Assembly (NCBI RefSeq): GCF_000012505.1
Contig: NC_007513.1
Coordinates: 1,302,001 to 1,366,000, forward strand
DNA length: 64,000 bases
DNA from: Synechococcus sp. CC9902
GTDB taxonomy: Bacteria; Cyanobacteriota; Cyanobacteriia; PCC-6307; Cyanobiaceae
Reading direction: 5' to 3'
Positions within the stretch are counted from its first letter, which is position 1. Each line of letters opens with the position of its first letter. Below the pieces are notes generated by a model that was given only the letters and a program-made list of their open reading frames with translations, was not told the DNA's origin and ran no database searches. Shown here one piece after another: positions 55,606 to 64,000 of this stretch. Position numbers and translations under genes: made by a program.

Positions 55606-56436
55606 TTGGACGTTTTCGCGGAGGAGAACCTGCGCATCGTCCTCGACGTTCTGTTTGCCTCTGCCATCGGTTTTTTAATGCTGTCCAGGGTTCGTGAGGC
55701 ACGAACCCTGTGGTTGTTGCGGGGATATCTGTTTCTTGTCGCGACAGCCTGGTTTGTTCAGCGATTTGCCAACCTCCCCCTCACCACCCAATTGGTGGAT
55801 GCGTTGGTGTTGGCCTGTTCCTTGTCTTTGGCCATCCTTTGGCAGGGCGAGTTGCGCCGCTTGATGGAACTCCTTGGAACTGGGCGGCTCGCTGTTTTGC
55901 TGGGTAATCCCCAAAAAGAATTCAAAGCGGCTGAAGGCACCATTGCCCAGCTCACTGAAGCCGCCGGACGGCTCTCTCAGCAGCGACGTGGCGCCCTAAT
56001 CGTGGTGGATCTCGGCAGCGACCTGCGACCAGAAGATTTTCTCAATCCAGGTGTCGCCATTGGCGCCCAACTCAGCCGAGAATTGTTGTTGAACGTGTTT
56101 GCCGCAGACACACCTCTCCATGACGGAGCCGTGTTGGTCCGAGGCAATCGGATTGAATCAGCTGGAGTGATCCTTCCCTTATCGCGTCACAGCGTGAGTC
56201 GTTACGGCACAAGGCACCTCGCAGCCCTTGGAATTACGGAACGCTTCGATCGCTGCATTTGCATCGTTGTGTCCGAGGAAACCGGAACTCTCTCTTTGGC
56301 CAATCAGGGAAAACTCGAACGACCAATCACCAGCAGCCGCTTAGAGACGCTGCTAAGGGAACTGTTCAGCAATACCGAGGCACGACAGCCAGCGAGGCGT
56401 ACCGTGGGTACCTCATCATCCGATTCGCTGACTTGA
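55606..56436 (+). CDS. cdaA: diadenylate cyclase, CdaA type
   Basis: The 276-residue protein has about three N-terminal membrane helices and a DAC domain with DGA (173-175) and RHLAA (203-207). It makes c-di-AMP, which controls potassium, osmotic and night-time metabolism in cyanobacteria. A TTG start at 55606 is used. Confidence 0.9.
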   Translation: MDVFAEENLRIVLDVLFASAIGFLMLSRVREARTLWLLRGYLFLVATAWFVQRFANLPLTTQLVDALVLACSLSLAILWQGELRRLMELLGTGRLAVLLGNPQKEFKAAEGTIAQLTEAAGRLSQQRRGALIVVDLGSDLRPEDFLNPGVAIGAQLSRELLLNVFAADTPLHDGAVLVRGNRIESAGVILPLSRHSVSRYGTRHLAALGITERFDRCICIVVSEETGTLSLANQGKLERPITSSRLETLLRELFSNTEARQPARRTVGTSSSDSLT

Positions 56437-57215
56437 GCCGAACCCCGGCCACGAGCACCGATCTCACCGCTTCGTCGCTCTGCCCGCCGGAGCTTGATTC
56501 AGCTCGGCTACCAGCTCATGTTGCTGTGATCATGGATGGCAATGGTCGTTGGGCCAAGGCCAGGGGATTGCCGAGGGTGGTTGGCCATCAAGCCGGGGTT
56601 GAGGCTCTTAAATCCACCCTGCGACAGTGCAGCGATTGGGGAATTGGAGCGCTTACTGCCTATGCCTTTTCAACGGAAAATTGGTCCCGTCCAGGGGATG
56701 AGGTGAATTTTCTGATGACCCTGTTCGAGGGGGTCTTGCAGAAAGAATTGCGGTCGTTGGAAGAAGAACAGGTGCGGATTCGCTTCCTTGGTGATCTCGA
56801 TGGTCTTCCAGAGAAATTGCAGCACCTCATCGACAAAGCCACGGAACGAACAGCAAAGAACAGCGGTATTCATTTCAATGTTTGCACCAATTACGGAGGC
56901 CGCCGAGAGCTTGTACGCGCCGCCCAACGCCTCGCCAAACAAGCAGCCTCTGGAACGCTCGATCCAGAGGAAATCGATGAAAACAGCTTTGCGAGAGAGC
57001 TTTTCACCGCTGGAGATCAGGATCCAGACCTGCTGATCCGCACCAGCGGTGAGTACAGAATCAGCAACTTTTTGTTGTGGCAGTTGGCCTACGCAGAGAT
57101 CCACGTCACGGATGTGTTTTGGCCCGATTTCAACGCAGATGTCCTGAAACAAGCTCTACTGGATTACCAAGGGCGCAACCGCCGCTTCGGTGGGCTTGAT
57201 CCAATCACAACATGA
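56433..57215 (+). CDS. uppS: undecaprenyl diphosphate synthase
   Basis: From TTG 56433 the protein has 260 residues. It has [13 protein letters not shown] with the catalytic Asp35, TNYGGRREL and [24 protein letters not shown]. It makes the C55 lipid carrier for peptidoglycan and glycans. The start overlaps the cdaA stop. Confidence 0.93.
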   Translation: MSRTPATSTDLTASSLCPPELDSARLPAHVAVIMDGNGRWAKARGLPRVVGHQAGVEALKSTLRQCSDWGIGALTAYAFSTENWSRPGDEVNFLMTLFEGVLQKELRSLEEEQVRIRFLGDLDGLPEKLQHLIDKATERTAKNSGIHFNVCTNYGGRRELVRAAQRLAKQAASGTLDPEEIDENSFARELFTAGDQDPDLLIRTSGEYRISNFLLWQLAYAEIHVTDVFWPDFNADVLKQALLDYQGRNRRFGGLDPITT

Positions 57216-58213
57216 CCATTACGACCCGTCACGACTGGACCACCGAAGAGATCCAAACGCTGCTGGAATTGCCTCTGATGGATTTGCTGTGGCAAGCACA
57301 AACCGTTCATCGGGACGCCAACCCTGGCTACCGCGTTCAACTGGCCTCCCTATTGAGCGTCAAAACCGGCGGATGCGAAGAGGATTGCTCCTACTGCTCG
57401 CAGTCGATCCACAACAGCAGCGATGTGTCTGGCTTCGAAGCTCAAATGCGTGTGGAGCCTGTGTTGGAGCGGGCCCGCGCCGCCAAGGAGGCTGGAGCAG
57501 ACCGGTTCTGCATGGGATGGGCTTGGCGAGAAATTCGCGACGGCGCTCAGTTTGAAGCGATGTTGGAGATGGTGCGCGGTGTGCGGGGCATGGGCATGGA
57601 AGCCTGCGTGACCGCAGGAATGCTCACGGACGATCAGGCCGGACGGCTCGCCGAAGCAGGCCTCACCGCCTACAACCACAACCTCGATACAAGCCCAGAG
57701 CACTACGAAAAGATCATTTCTACGCGGACCTATGAAGACCGCTTAGAGACGCTTCAACGGGTGCGTAAGGCGGGCGTGACGCTCTGCAGCGGTGGAATCA
57801 TCGGTATGGGAGAAACCCTCCGGGATCGAGCCTCGATGCTGCAGGTATTGGCGAGCATGAACCCCCATCCAGAAAGTGTTCCGGTGAATGGGCTAGTTGC
57901 CGTGGAAGGAACGCCCCTCGAGGAGCAACAACCTTTTGAACCGCTCGAATTGGTTCGCATGGTGGCCACCGCGCGAATCTTGATGCCGCACGCCCGAGTT
58001 CGCTTGAGTGCTGGACGCGAGCAGTTGAGTCGGGAAGCGCAAATTCTCTGCTTGCAAGCGGGGGCCGATTCAATTTTTTACGGCGACCTCTTGCTCACCA
58101 CAGGAAACCCCGATGTGGAGGCCGATCGTCGATTGTTGGCCGATGCCGGAGTCCAAGCCAACTGGCAAGAAAACGCCAGTTCCTTGGCAATCAAGGCTCC
58201 CGCATCAACCTGA
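57212..58213 (+). CDS. bioB: biotin synthase
   Basis: The 333-residue radical SAM enzyme has CEEDCSYC (C55, C59, C62), [12 protein letters not shown] and AGRE near the C-terminus. It inserts sulfur into dethiobiotin. It overlaps uppS by 4 nt. Confidence 0.95.
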   Translation: MTITTRHDWTTEEIQTLLELPLMDLLWQAQTVHRDANPGYRVQLASLLSVKTGGCEEDCSYCSQSIHNSSDVSGFEAQMRVEPVLERARAAKEAGADRFCMGWAWREIRDGAQFEAMLEMVRGVRGMGMEACVTAGMLTDDQAGRLAEAGLTAYNHNLDTSPEHYEKIISTRTYEDRLETLQRVRKAGVTLCSGGIIGMGETLRDRASMLQVLASMNPHPESVPVNGLVAVEGTPLEEQQPFEPLELVRMVATARILMPHARVRLSAGREQLSREAQILCLQAGADSIFYGDLLLTTGNPDVEADRRLLADAGVQANWQENASSLAIKAPAST

Positions 58214-58267
58214 ACAAAGTGCCCAGACAACGTGCTTTAAGTTGCCCAAGACCCTGTTAACAGCAGC

Positions 58268-59185
58268 ATGAGTCGGCTGCAGGTAGCTGCCTTTTATGCC
58301 TTCACGCCGCTGAATGAACAGCAGCGTGCGTCGCTTCTCAGCGACCTGCCAGACATGGCAATGACAAACAGTGTGTTGGGTTCAATTCTGGTGGCCCATG
58401 AAGGGGTGAACGGCACGATTAGCGGCCCTGAAGCGGGGGTTGAAGCGTTGTTGCAGAGCCTGCGTACGTCGCTTGCCTTGGGTTGCGAGCATTTTGAAAG
58501 GCTGGAGGTGAAACGCAGCTGGGCTGATCAAGCCGTGTTCCGTCGTTTTAAGGCCAGAGCGAAAAAAGAGATCGTCACGATGGGGGTGACGAGCGTGAAT
58601 CCAAGGCAAAACGTTGGCACCTACGTGGATCCCAAAGATTGGAACGACCTCGTTGATGATCCCGACACCCTGGTGATCGACACCCGCAACAGCTACGAAA
58701 CCGCCATCGGCAGCTTTGAGGGCTCCCTCGACCCCAGCACCGAGAGCTTTCGAGACTTCCCAGCATGGGCCGAGGCAAGCTTGCGCCCCCTCATGAACGA
58801 CCAATCACCCAAACGAATCGCCATGTTTTGCACCGGGGGGATCCGCTGCGAAAAAGCAAGCAGCTACTTACAAAGCAACGGATTTGGTGAGGTTCTCCAC
58901 CTCCGCGGCGGCATCCTCAACTATCTCGGGGAGATCCCAGAACAGGAAAGCCGATGGCAGGGCGAGTGTTTCGTCTTCGACCAGCGCGTTGCCCTCAACC
59001 ATCAGCTGGAACCCGGTGTGCACAGCCTGTGCCATGCCTGTGGCCTTCCGCTTTCACCCAGCGATCGCGCCGACCCGAGCTACATCAAAGGTGTGCAGTG
59101 CATCCATTGCATAGATCGCTTCAGCGAATCAGACCGGGCCCGCTTCTTGATGCGGCAACAGCAATTCGATCAGACGCCGACTTAA
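58268..59185 (+). CDS. trhO: rhodanese-type tRNA uridine hydroxylase TrhO
   Basis: The 305-residue protein has the TrhO (YceA) pattern: VAHEGVNGTISG, VDPKDWNDLV, VIDTRNSYE and the active-site loop MFCTGGIRCEKA with Cys188. A C-terminal Cys-rich part (CHACGLPL, CIHCIDRF) is typical. It forms 5-hydroxyuridine at the tRNA wobble position using prephenate/oxygen. Confidence 0.9.
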   Translation: MSRLQVAAFYAFTPLNEQQRASLLSDLPDMAMTNSVLGSILVAHEGVNGTISGPEAGVEALLQSLRTSLALGCEHFERLEVKRSWADQAVFRRFKARAKKEIVTMGVTSVNPRQNVGTYVDPKDWNDLVDDPDTLVIDTRNSYETAIGSFEGSLDPSTESFRDFPAWAEASLRPLMNDQSPKRIAMFCTGGIRCEKASSYLQSNGFGEVLHLRGGILNYLGEIPEQESRWQGECFVFDQRVALNHQLEPGVHSLCHACGLPLSPSDRADPSYIKGVQCIHCIDRFSESDRARFLMRQQQFDQTPT

Positions 59186-59221
59186 GCGATCGCCAACGCT
59201 TACTTCCATCAGGAGCAATTC

Positions 59222-60193
59222 ATGCTGCCAATCCTTTACAGCTTCCGCCGTTGCCCTTTTGCGATGCGGGCCCGCTGGGCCGTGCTCGAAGCAGGCCTGG
59301 TGGTGCATTGGCGAGAAATCGAACTGAAGCGAAAACCAGTGGAGATGCTGGAGTGCTCTGCCAAGGGAACGGTGCCGGTCATGGTGCTGCCCGATGGCAC
59401 AGTGATCGACGAAAGCGAAGCGGTGATGCGCTGGGCCCTGGCCCAAGCCGATCCCCGCGGGTTGCTCCTCAGGGATGATGCTCCAGCTTTGATCTCCGAG
59501 AACGATGAGGTGTTTAAACACCATCTGGATCGGTTCAAGTACACCGACCGCTACCCCGGTGAAAGCCGAGATGAGCATCGTGATGCCGGGCTCCGCATTC
59601 TTGTCGGCTGGAGCCAACGACTTGAGCAACACCCTTGGCTACTCGGACCGGCCATCTCCCTAGCGGATGCTGCCCTGTGGCCGTTTGTGCGTCAGTGGCG
59701 TCTTGCCGACCCGGACGGATTTGAGGCCAATGGGGAGCTGGGACCGCTGCGCGTATGGCTGAATCGATTTCTGGAGGATCCAAGCTTCGAACGCTTAATG
59801 CAACGCGCCGACCCCTGGTGTGCGGGGGGCCTACAGCCCTTATTTCCAGCCGATGCCACCGCCGTACCCCTCGATGAACCCCTGTTTCACCTCGCCCTAA
59901 AGGACGACTGGGAGCAAGCTCAAGACACCAGCAAATATCAATGGTCTACAAGAGGCATGCGCTTGGACCAGGTGGGATTCATCCACTGCTCATGGCAAGA
60001 GCAGGTGGCGAAAACATTTGAACGCTTTTACGCCGATGCAGGGGATGTGTTGCTGTTGGAGATCGACCCAAAACGCTTGACCGCACCACTTCGGGCCGAT
60101 GCCGTCCCGACCGGCGAACTCTTCCCACATCTGTATGGTCCCCTGCCAATCGAAGCCGTGCGTTCGATCACTCCCTACGGCAGCGATGGCTAA
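59222..60193 (+). CDS. glutathione S-transferase fused to DUF952
   Basis: The 323-residue protein joins an N-terminal thioredoxin-like GST domain (FRRCPFAMRARWAVLEAGL, GTVPVMVLPDGTVIDES), a helical GST C-domain, and from about residue 215 a DUF952 domain (LALKDDWEQAQ, FIHCSWQEQVAKTFERFY, LLLEIDPKRL). DUF952 is related to ADP-ribose-transferase-like folds but its role is unknown. A good SD (AGGAGC) precedes ATG 59222. Confidence 0.8.
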   Translation: MLPILYSFRRCPFAMRARWAVLEAGLVVHWREIELKRKPVEMLECSAKGTVPVMVLPDGTVIDESEAVMRWALAQADPRGLLLRDDAPALISENDEVFKHHLDRFKYTDRYPGESRDEHRDAGLRILVGWSQRLEQHPWLLGPAISLADAALWPFVRQWRLADPDGFEANGELGPLRVWLNRFLEDPSFERLMQRADPWCAGGLQPLFPADATAVPLDEPLFHLALKDDWEQAQDTSKYQWSTRGMRLDQVGFIHCSWQEQVAKTFERFYADAGDVLLLEIDPKRLTAPLRADAVPTGELFPHLYGPLPIEAVRSITPYGSDG

Positions 60194-60252
60194 CCAGCGC
60201 CTCAACCGAGTGATCTGCTGCGGTGATGATGGTTTGATCACTCCCGAGCCTG

Positions 60253-60750
60253 ATGCTTGAGCACTTAGAAGCACAGGCCCGTGACCGTGGCTTGCTACTG
60301 CGAGTACAAGTCGGACGTCCGCTCGGCCAGTGGAGTTTGCGGATGGTGGTGGCGCGTCCGATCGATGCGTCGCGCGTCCAGCTGTTGGGTGAGATGAAGG
60401 GCTGGGCTTACAACGCCGAAAAGGGCCTTCAACTCGACACGATGCGGGTGATTCCCTCCCGATCGGTGGGAGTTGGGGATCTGATCTGGGCCGCCACGAT
60501 GGCCTGGGCCTTGGAGAACACCCCATGCCGCCAAGCCCGACTCTTGGCCATCCGTGATGACGAACGGCAACATCGACGACTCAAGCGTTATTTCGAACAA
60601 CGCGGCTTCAACACCGTGCGGGAGGTGGAAGCTGCGCTGTGGGATTTGCCGCTCCGGATGATCTGGGGAGGGGCCGGAGCGTTGATGACTGGGACCGTGG
60701 AGACCGTGCTGCAGCGCAGCATTCGCGGCTGGGATCAATCCGCAGCGTGA
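60253..60750 (+). CDS. GNAT-like protein, unknown
   Basis: The 165-residue protein has an N-terminal beta-rich part and a possible acetyl-CoA-like region ([30 protein letters not shown]) reminiscent of GNAT folds. The C-terminus ([12 protein letters not shown]) is hydrophobic. The family is not certain. The 3' end overlaps the convergent lipA by 16 bp. Confidence 0.5.
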   Translation: MLEHLEAQARDRGLLLRVQVGRPLGQWSLRMVVARPIDASRVQLLGEMKGWAYNAEKGLQLDTMRVIPSRSVGVGDLIWAATMAWALENTPCRQARLLAIRDDERQHRRLKRYFEQRGFNTVREVEAALWDLPLRMIWGGAGALMTGTVETVLQRSIRGWDQSAA

Positions 60751-61634
60751 TAGCTACTCCGCACCAAGGGACCGCTGCGCACCTGGGCAAAACCCAGCGA
60801 TTGAGCAACCTCCCCCAACTCATCGAATTCCTCGGGAGTCCAATAGCGCTGCACGGGCAAGTGAGCCAAAGAAGGCCGTAAATATTGGCCCAGGGTGAGG
60901 CGCTGACAATCCACCGCACGGAGATCGTGCATCGCAGCAATCACTTCCTCTCGCGTTTCACCCAAACCCAACATCAAGCCTGATTTAGTGGGGGTGGACG
61001 GTGCCAACTCACGGGATGCCGCGAGCAAGGCCAACGAGCGTTGGTAGGTAGCTCCGCGACGCACCTCGCCTTGCAACCGCTCCACCGTTTCGAGGTTGTG
61101 GTTGAAGCAGACCGGCTCAGCCGCAAGGACCGTGCTGAGCCGTTCCCGTTGGGCTACCACGGCACGATCGGCATCCGCTACACCGCCCCAAAAATCAGGG
61201 GTGAGCACTTCGATCAAAATGAACGGATTACGGGCCCGAATCGCTGCCATCGTGCTGGTGAACAGGTTGGCGCCGTGATCGGAAAGATCATCACGGGCAA
61301 CGGCCGTGAGCACCACATATCGAAGGCCCATCGACTCAACGGCATCGGCCACCCGTTCGGCCTCAGCTGGATCGACAGCCATGGGCGCACGGCCCTTCTC
61401 CACCTGACAGAAGGCGCAGCTGCGCGTGCAGATCGAACCGCCCAAGAGAAACGTTGCCGTTCCGGCCGCATAACACTCACCGCGGTTCGGACAGCGCCCT
61501 TCCTCACAGATGGTGTGCAGGCGATTCTCCTTAACCAACCCTTGCACGCGCTCCAATTGCGAGGCGTTACCAATCGGCCGACGCAACCACTCCGGCAGCC
61601 GTTCCGACGGCGCAATCGAGGAGTATTGGCTCAT
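60735..61634 (-). CDS. lipA: lipoyl synthase
   Basis: The 299-residue protein has both Fe-S cluster motifs: [12 protein letters not shown] (C43, C48, C54) for the auxiliary cluster and CTRSCAFC (C69, C73, C76) for the radical SAM cluster. FNHNLETV follows. It inserts sulfurs into octanoyl groups of lipoyl domains. Confidence 0.95.
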   Translation of the reverse strand: MSQYSSIAPSERLPEWLRRPIGNASQLERVQGLVKENRLHTICEEGRCPNRGECYAAGTATFLLGGSICTRSCAFCQVEKGRAPMAVDPAEAERVADAVESMGLRYVVLTAVARDDLSDHGANLFTSTMAAIRARNPFILIEVLTPDFWGGVADADRAVVAQRERLSTVLAAEPVCFNHNLETVERLQGEVRRGATYQRSLALLAASRELAPSTPTKSGLMLGLGETREEVIAAMHDLRAVDCQRLTLGQYLRPSLAHLPVQRYWTPEEFDELGEVAQSLGFAQVRSGPLVRSSYHAAD

Positions 61635-61707
61635 CTCAAATCACCACCTGCGGCCAGTCTGGTGAGCGAAACGGAAATTTGAAGCCGATCTGCTGGGGTC
61701 CGCATGA

Positions 61708-62286
61708 TCAATCCATCGGGCGGCGGCCTTCGAGGGCCCTGCTGAGGGTGACCTCATCGGCGTATTCGAGTTCGCTCCCCATCGGCAAGCCATAGGCGAT
61801 CCGGCTAACGGGGCAAAAGGGCTTCATCAACCGTGCCAGATACAAACTTGTGGTGTCTCCTTCAACGCTGGGCGTCAGCGCCAAGATCACTTCACTGATC
61901 CCATCCTTAGCGATGCGCTCGATCAAGGGCTTGATATGCAACAACTCCGGGCCGATGCCATCCATCGGAGAAATCAAACCACCGAGCACGTGATATTGCC
62001 CCTTGAACTCCCGCGTGCGTTCCAAGGCCAATAAATCCCGCGAATCAGCCACAACACAAATCAAACCGTTGTTACGTTCCGGTTTGCTGCAAATCTCACA
62101 GAGGGGATCGGCAGAGAGGTGAAAACAGCTCTGGCACTGGCCAACTTGAGAGCGGGCCGCCAACAAAGCGTCTGCAAATTGCTGAACCTGATCTTCGGGC
62201 TGGTTGAGCAAATGCAGGGCAAGGCGTTGCGCCGTGCGCGGGCCAATACCAGGCAAACGCTGAAACTGATCAATCAGCCGCGCCAA
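61708..62286 (-). CDS. recR: recombination mediator RecR
   Basis: From TTG 62284-62286 the protein has 192 residues. It has the HhH motif [14 protein letters not shown], the Cys4 zinc motif ([16 protein letters not shown]) and the Toprim domain ([31 protein letters not shown]). It loads RecA with RecF/RecO. The start is uncertain; the frame stays open to 62421, but the extension overlaps the divergent lipoprotein gene. Confidence 0.88.
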
Positions 62287-62341
62287 CGGTCGAGTAAAGC
62301 CGCTCAGGAATCTGGCGCTACTGGGGGCAACTCTAGGCAGA

Positions 62342-62920
62342 ATGGTTGAACTTGTTCTGGTTCTGATGCGGCTGCTCCGATCGCTCACCCGCTTGATCGC
62401 CTGCGTTGCGCTGGCGTTCACGTTGGGGGCTTGCGCTGCAGGACCAACTGCAGGGCTGCAGTCGTACCAAAGCCCCGATGGCCGTTTCGCCTTCCTCTAT
62501 CCAACGGGTTGGACCCAGGTGCAGGTGAGCAATGGGCCGCGGGTGGTGTTTCACGACCTGATCCACAGCGATGAAACCGTGAGCCTCATGGTGAACACGG
62601 TGGATGAAAACAACGACCTCACTGAACTGGGCAGCGCTGTTGCCGTAGGCGAACGGTTACGTCGCGAAGTGATCGCCACCGCTGGAAGCGGCCGAACCGC
62701 TGAATTGGTTGAGGCTGGTGAACGCGAGGTGAACGGCCACACCTTCTACGACCTGGAATATGCGGTGCACTTGGAGGATCGCGACCGGCATGAACTCGCC
62801 ACGGTGGTGGTGGATCGCGGCAGGCTGTACACACTGGCCACCAGCACCAATGAAGAGCGCTGGCCAAAGGTGCAGGATCTTTGCAACCGCGTAACGCACT
62901 CCCTCAACCTCCTGATATGA
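62342..62920 (+). CDS. PsbP-like (CyanoP) lipoprotein
   Basis: The protein has a lipobox (LGAC) after a hydrophobic signal sequence. The PsbP-type domain shows [39 protein letters not shown] and FYDLEYAVH. CyanoP is a minor photosystem II assembly lipoprotein on the lumen side. ATG 62366 is an alternative start. Confidence 0.8.
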   Translation: MVELVLVLMRLLRSLTRLIACVALAFTLGACAAGPTAGLQSYQSPDGRFAFLYPTGWTQVQVSNGPRVVFHDLIHSDETVSLMVNTVDENNDLTELGSAVAVGERLRREVIATAGSGRTAELVEAGEREVNGHTFYDLEYAVHLEDRDRHELATVVVDRGRLYTLATSTNEERWPKVQDLCNRVTHSLNLLI

Positions 62921-63051
62921 GCCAGATCAAAAGAAACTGAATAAACATCACCTCTACAGCCTCTTTCAATTCCACAAAATTTGCGACTAAATATCTTTTT
63001 CAGGCAAACCAAAAAATAAGATCTTTATACCAATAATTCTGTTTTGATTTT

Positions 63052-64000
63052 TTAAGTTACTGGATCACTAATCACCATTGATGCACAGGGCAGCTGTTTG
63101 ATGAGCTTGCTCGTGCGATCGCTACCTGGAATCGGAAGACCGGCTACACGACGGCGCTGCGTACGCAAAATCACCAAATCATGCTCTCGACTTAAGCGAT
63201 GAATCGCTCCATCAATACCCGGTCCACGCACTAACACCGTGTGAAAGCGCTCTGCCGGGATAGCAGCTGGTCGCCAACGAATCAGTTGCTCTTCCATCCA
63301 GGTTCGATCTTGATGATCAGAACGAGGATCATGGACGTGCAGCAGAGTGATCCTCGTTCGATGCAAATTCGGGGAAGAATTAATCACACGTAGGGCTAAC
63401 TCAAACTGTTCGCGAGCACTCGCGGAAAGATCTTTTATAGGCACCAAAATTCGTCCCAAAGGTTGTTGGGGTTCTCGTCCCACATTCACCACAACAACAG
63501 GGCAGTGGGCGGTGCGACACACACCATCCACGATGTCCCCCATCAACCAAGCCCGCAGTTGATCAGTACGTCCCGCTCCAATCAACAACAAATCGGCCCC
63601 CTGCTCCAACGCCGACCGACTCATCCCTCCCGGGATGTCCTCATCCAGACGCAGCAGGGTTCGTGTTGGCACGGAGAGCTCGGTGCCAATCGCTTCGGCC
63701 GTCACTAGTCGGCCCCGTGCCGCGGCCACCGCACGCGTAAGGCCACCTCGCAACTCTTCCAGGCTGGGATTCACCAGAGCCAACGGCAACAACAGGCCTT
63801 CCCCCCCCGCAGAACCACGCACCAAGCGGGCCGCCATCCCAAGTAAACCCTGTTCGGTACCTGGGTTTGCCACAGGCACCACAATTCGCAGCGGCCGTTG
63901 CACCACCTCACTCACCCCATCCAGAACGGCGGCTTCCTCCCCAAAACTGGTGGGAACCATGCCAAGCGGAGCATCCATGAGCCGCTTCACCGAGCGTTCC
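63052..64000 (-). CDS. universal-stress-domain protein, probably antiporter C-terminus (5' truncated)
   Basis: The frame is open to the window edge, so the gene's start is missing. The visible 315 residues hold two UspA-like halves: LRIVVPVANPG, LLLIGAGRTDQLRAWLMGDIVD and CPVVVVNVG, then ILVPIKDLS. Tandem Usp domains of this kind often form the C-terminal part of cyanobacterial cation:proton antiporters, so this may be the tail of one. No membrane helix is in the visible part. Confidence 0.65.
   Translation of the reverse strand, partial: ERSVKRLMDAPLGMVPTSFGEEAAVLDGVSEVVQRPLRIVVPVANPGTEQGLLGMAARLVRGSAGGEGLLLPLALVNPSLEELRGGLTRAVAAARGRLVTAEAIGTELSVPTRTLLRLDEDIPGGMSRSALEQGADLLLIGAGRTDQLRAWLMGDIVDGVCRTAHCPVVVVNVGREPQQPLGRILVPIKDLSASAREQFELALRVINSSPNLHRTRITLLHVHDPRSDHQDRTWMEEQLIRWRPAAIPAERFHTVLVRGPGIDGAIHRLSREHDLVILRTQRRRVAGLPIPGSDRTSKLIKQLPCASMVISDPVT

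Noticed and set aside
56259-56432. Extended N-terminus for uppS
   Set aside because: It lies inside the cdaA DAC domain in another frame; the TTG at 56433 gives a normal length.
1-64000. tRNA, rRNA, insertion sequences, toxin-antitoxin pairs, phage genes
   Set aside because: I looked for cloverleaf ends, transposase motifs and inverted-repeat borders and saw none. A tRNA scan could still find one I missed.

Overview
The window looks like a chromosomal segment of a marine picocyanobacterium of the Synechococcus type. The evidence is a plant-type 8-vinyl-reductase for chlorophyll synthesis, a PsbP-like lipoprotein, a cyanobacterial ABC1 kinase, ClpC, compact gene spacing with many 4-nt ATGA overlaps, frequent GTG/TTG starts, and many small proteins of unknown function. 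No rRNA, tRNA, CRISPR array or insertion sequence was recognised.

Layout. 1-10 kb: the end of a metallophosphoesterase-like gene, an orphan ParA-like ATPase, a cluster of very small ORFs with strong terminators, a FAD oxidoreductase, a DUF3721/PepSY pair, a ureidoglycolate-lyase-like protein, an RlpA-like protein, an SDR, a DUF411 protein, a pterin dehydratase and several small unknowns. 10-21 kb: a fused 5-oxoprolinase; a divergent permease / TIGR03943-type / beta-propeller-like operon; then a zinc region with divergent znuA and znuCB around a likely Zur box, a His/Asp-repeat predicted outer-membrane barrel behind znuA, and a His-tailed protein. 21-27 kb: an AT-rich block with a 1608-residue multi-domain glycosyltransferase and a sulfotransferase, probably making a sulfated surface glycan.

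27-39 kb is mostly core genes: a GHL10-type glycosidase, prs, an LCP-family protein, the 8-vinyl-reductase, malQ, a RodZ-like protein, a pseudouridine synthase, an ABC1 kinase and an Orn/Lys/Arg decarboxylase. 39.5-47.3 kb is a second AT-rich block. It holds a DUF692 (MNIO) oxidase, a DUF2063 partner with a PqqD/RRE-like C-terminus, an MFS exporter and a very large multicopper oxidase. This is the strongest candidate for an undescribed system, perhaps making and exporting a modified copper-handling peptide. No convincing precursor gene was found, only weak short ORFs.

47.4-64 kb returns to housekeeping genes: cdsA, a DUF2993 protein, an alpha/beta hydrolase and a glycerol-dehydrogenase-like enzyme running into clpC, then rimI, lysA-cdaA-uppS-bioB, trhO, a GST-DUF952 fusion, lipA, recR, a PsbP-like lipoprotein and the end of a universal-stress-domain protein, probably the tail of an antiporter. 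Calls rest on motifs and context read from the sequence; no database search was run.
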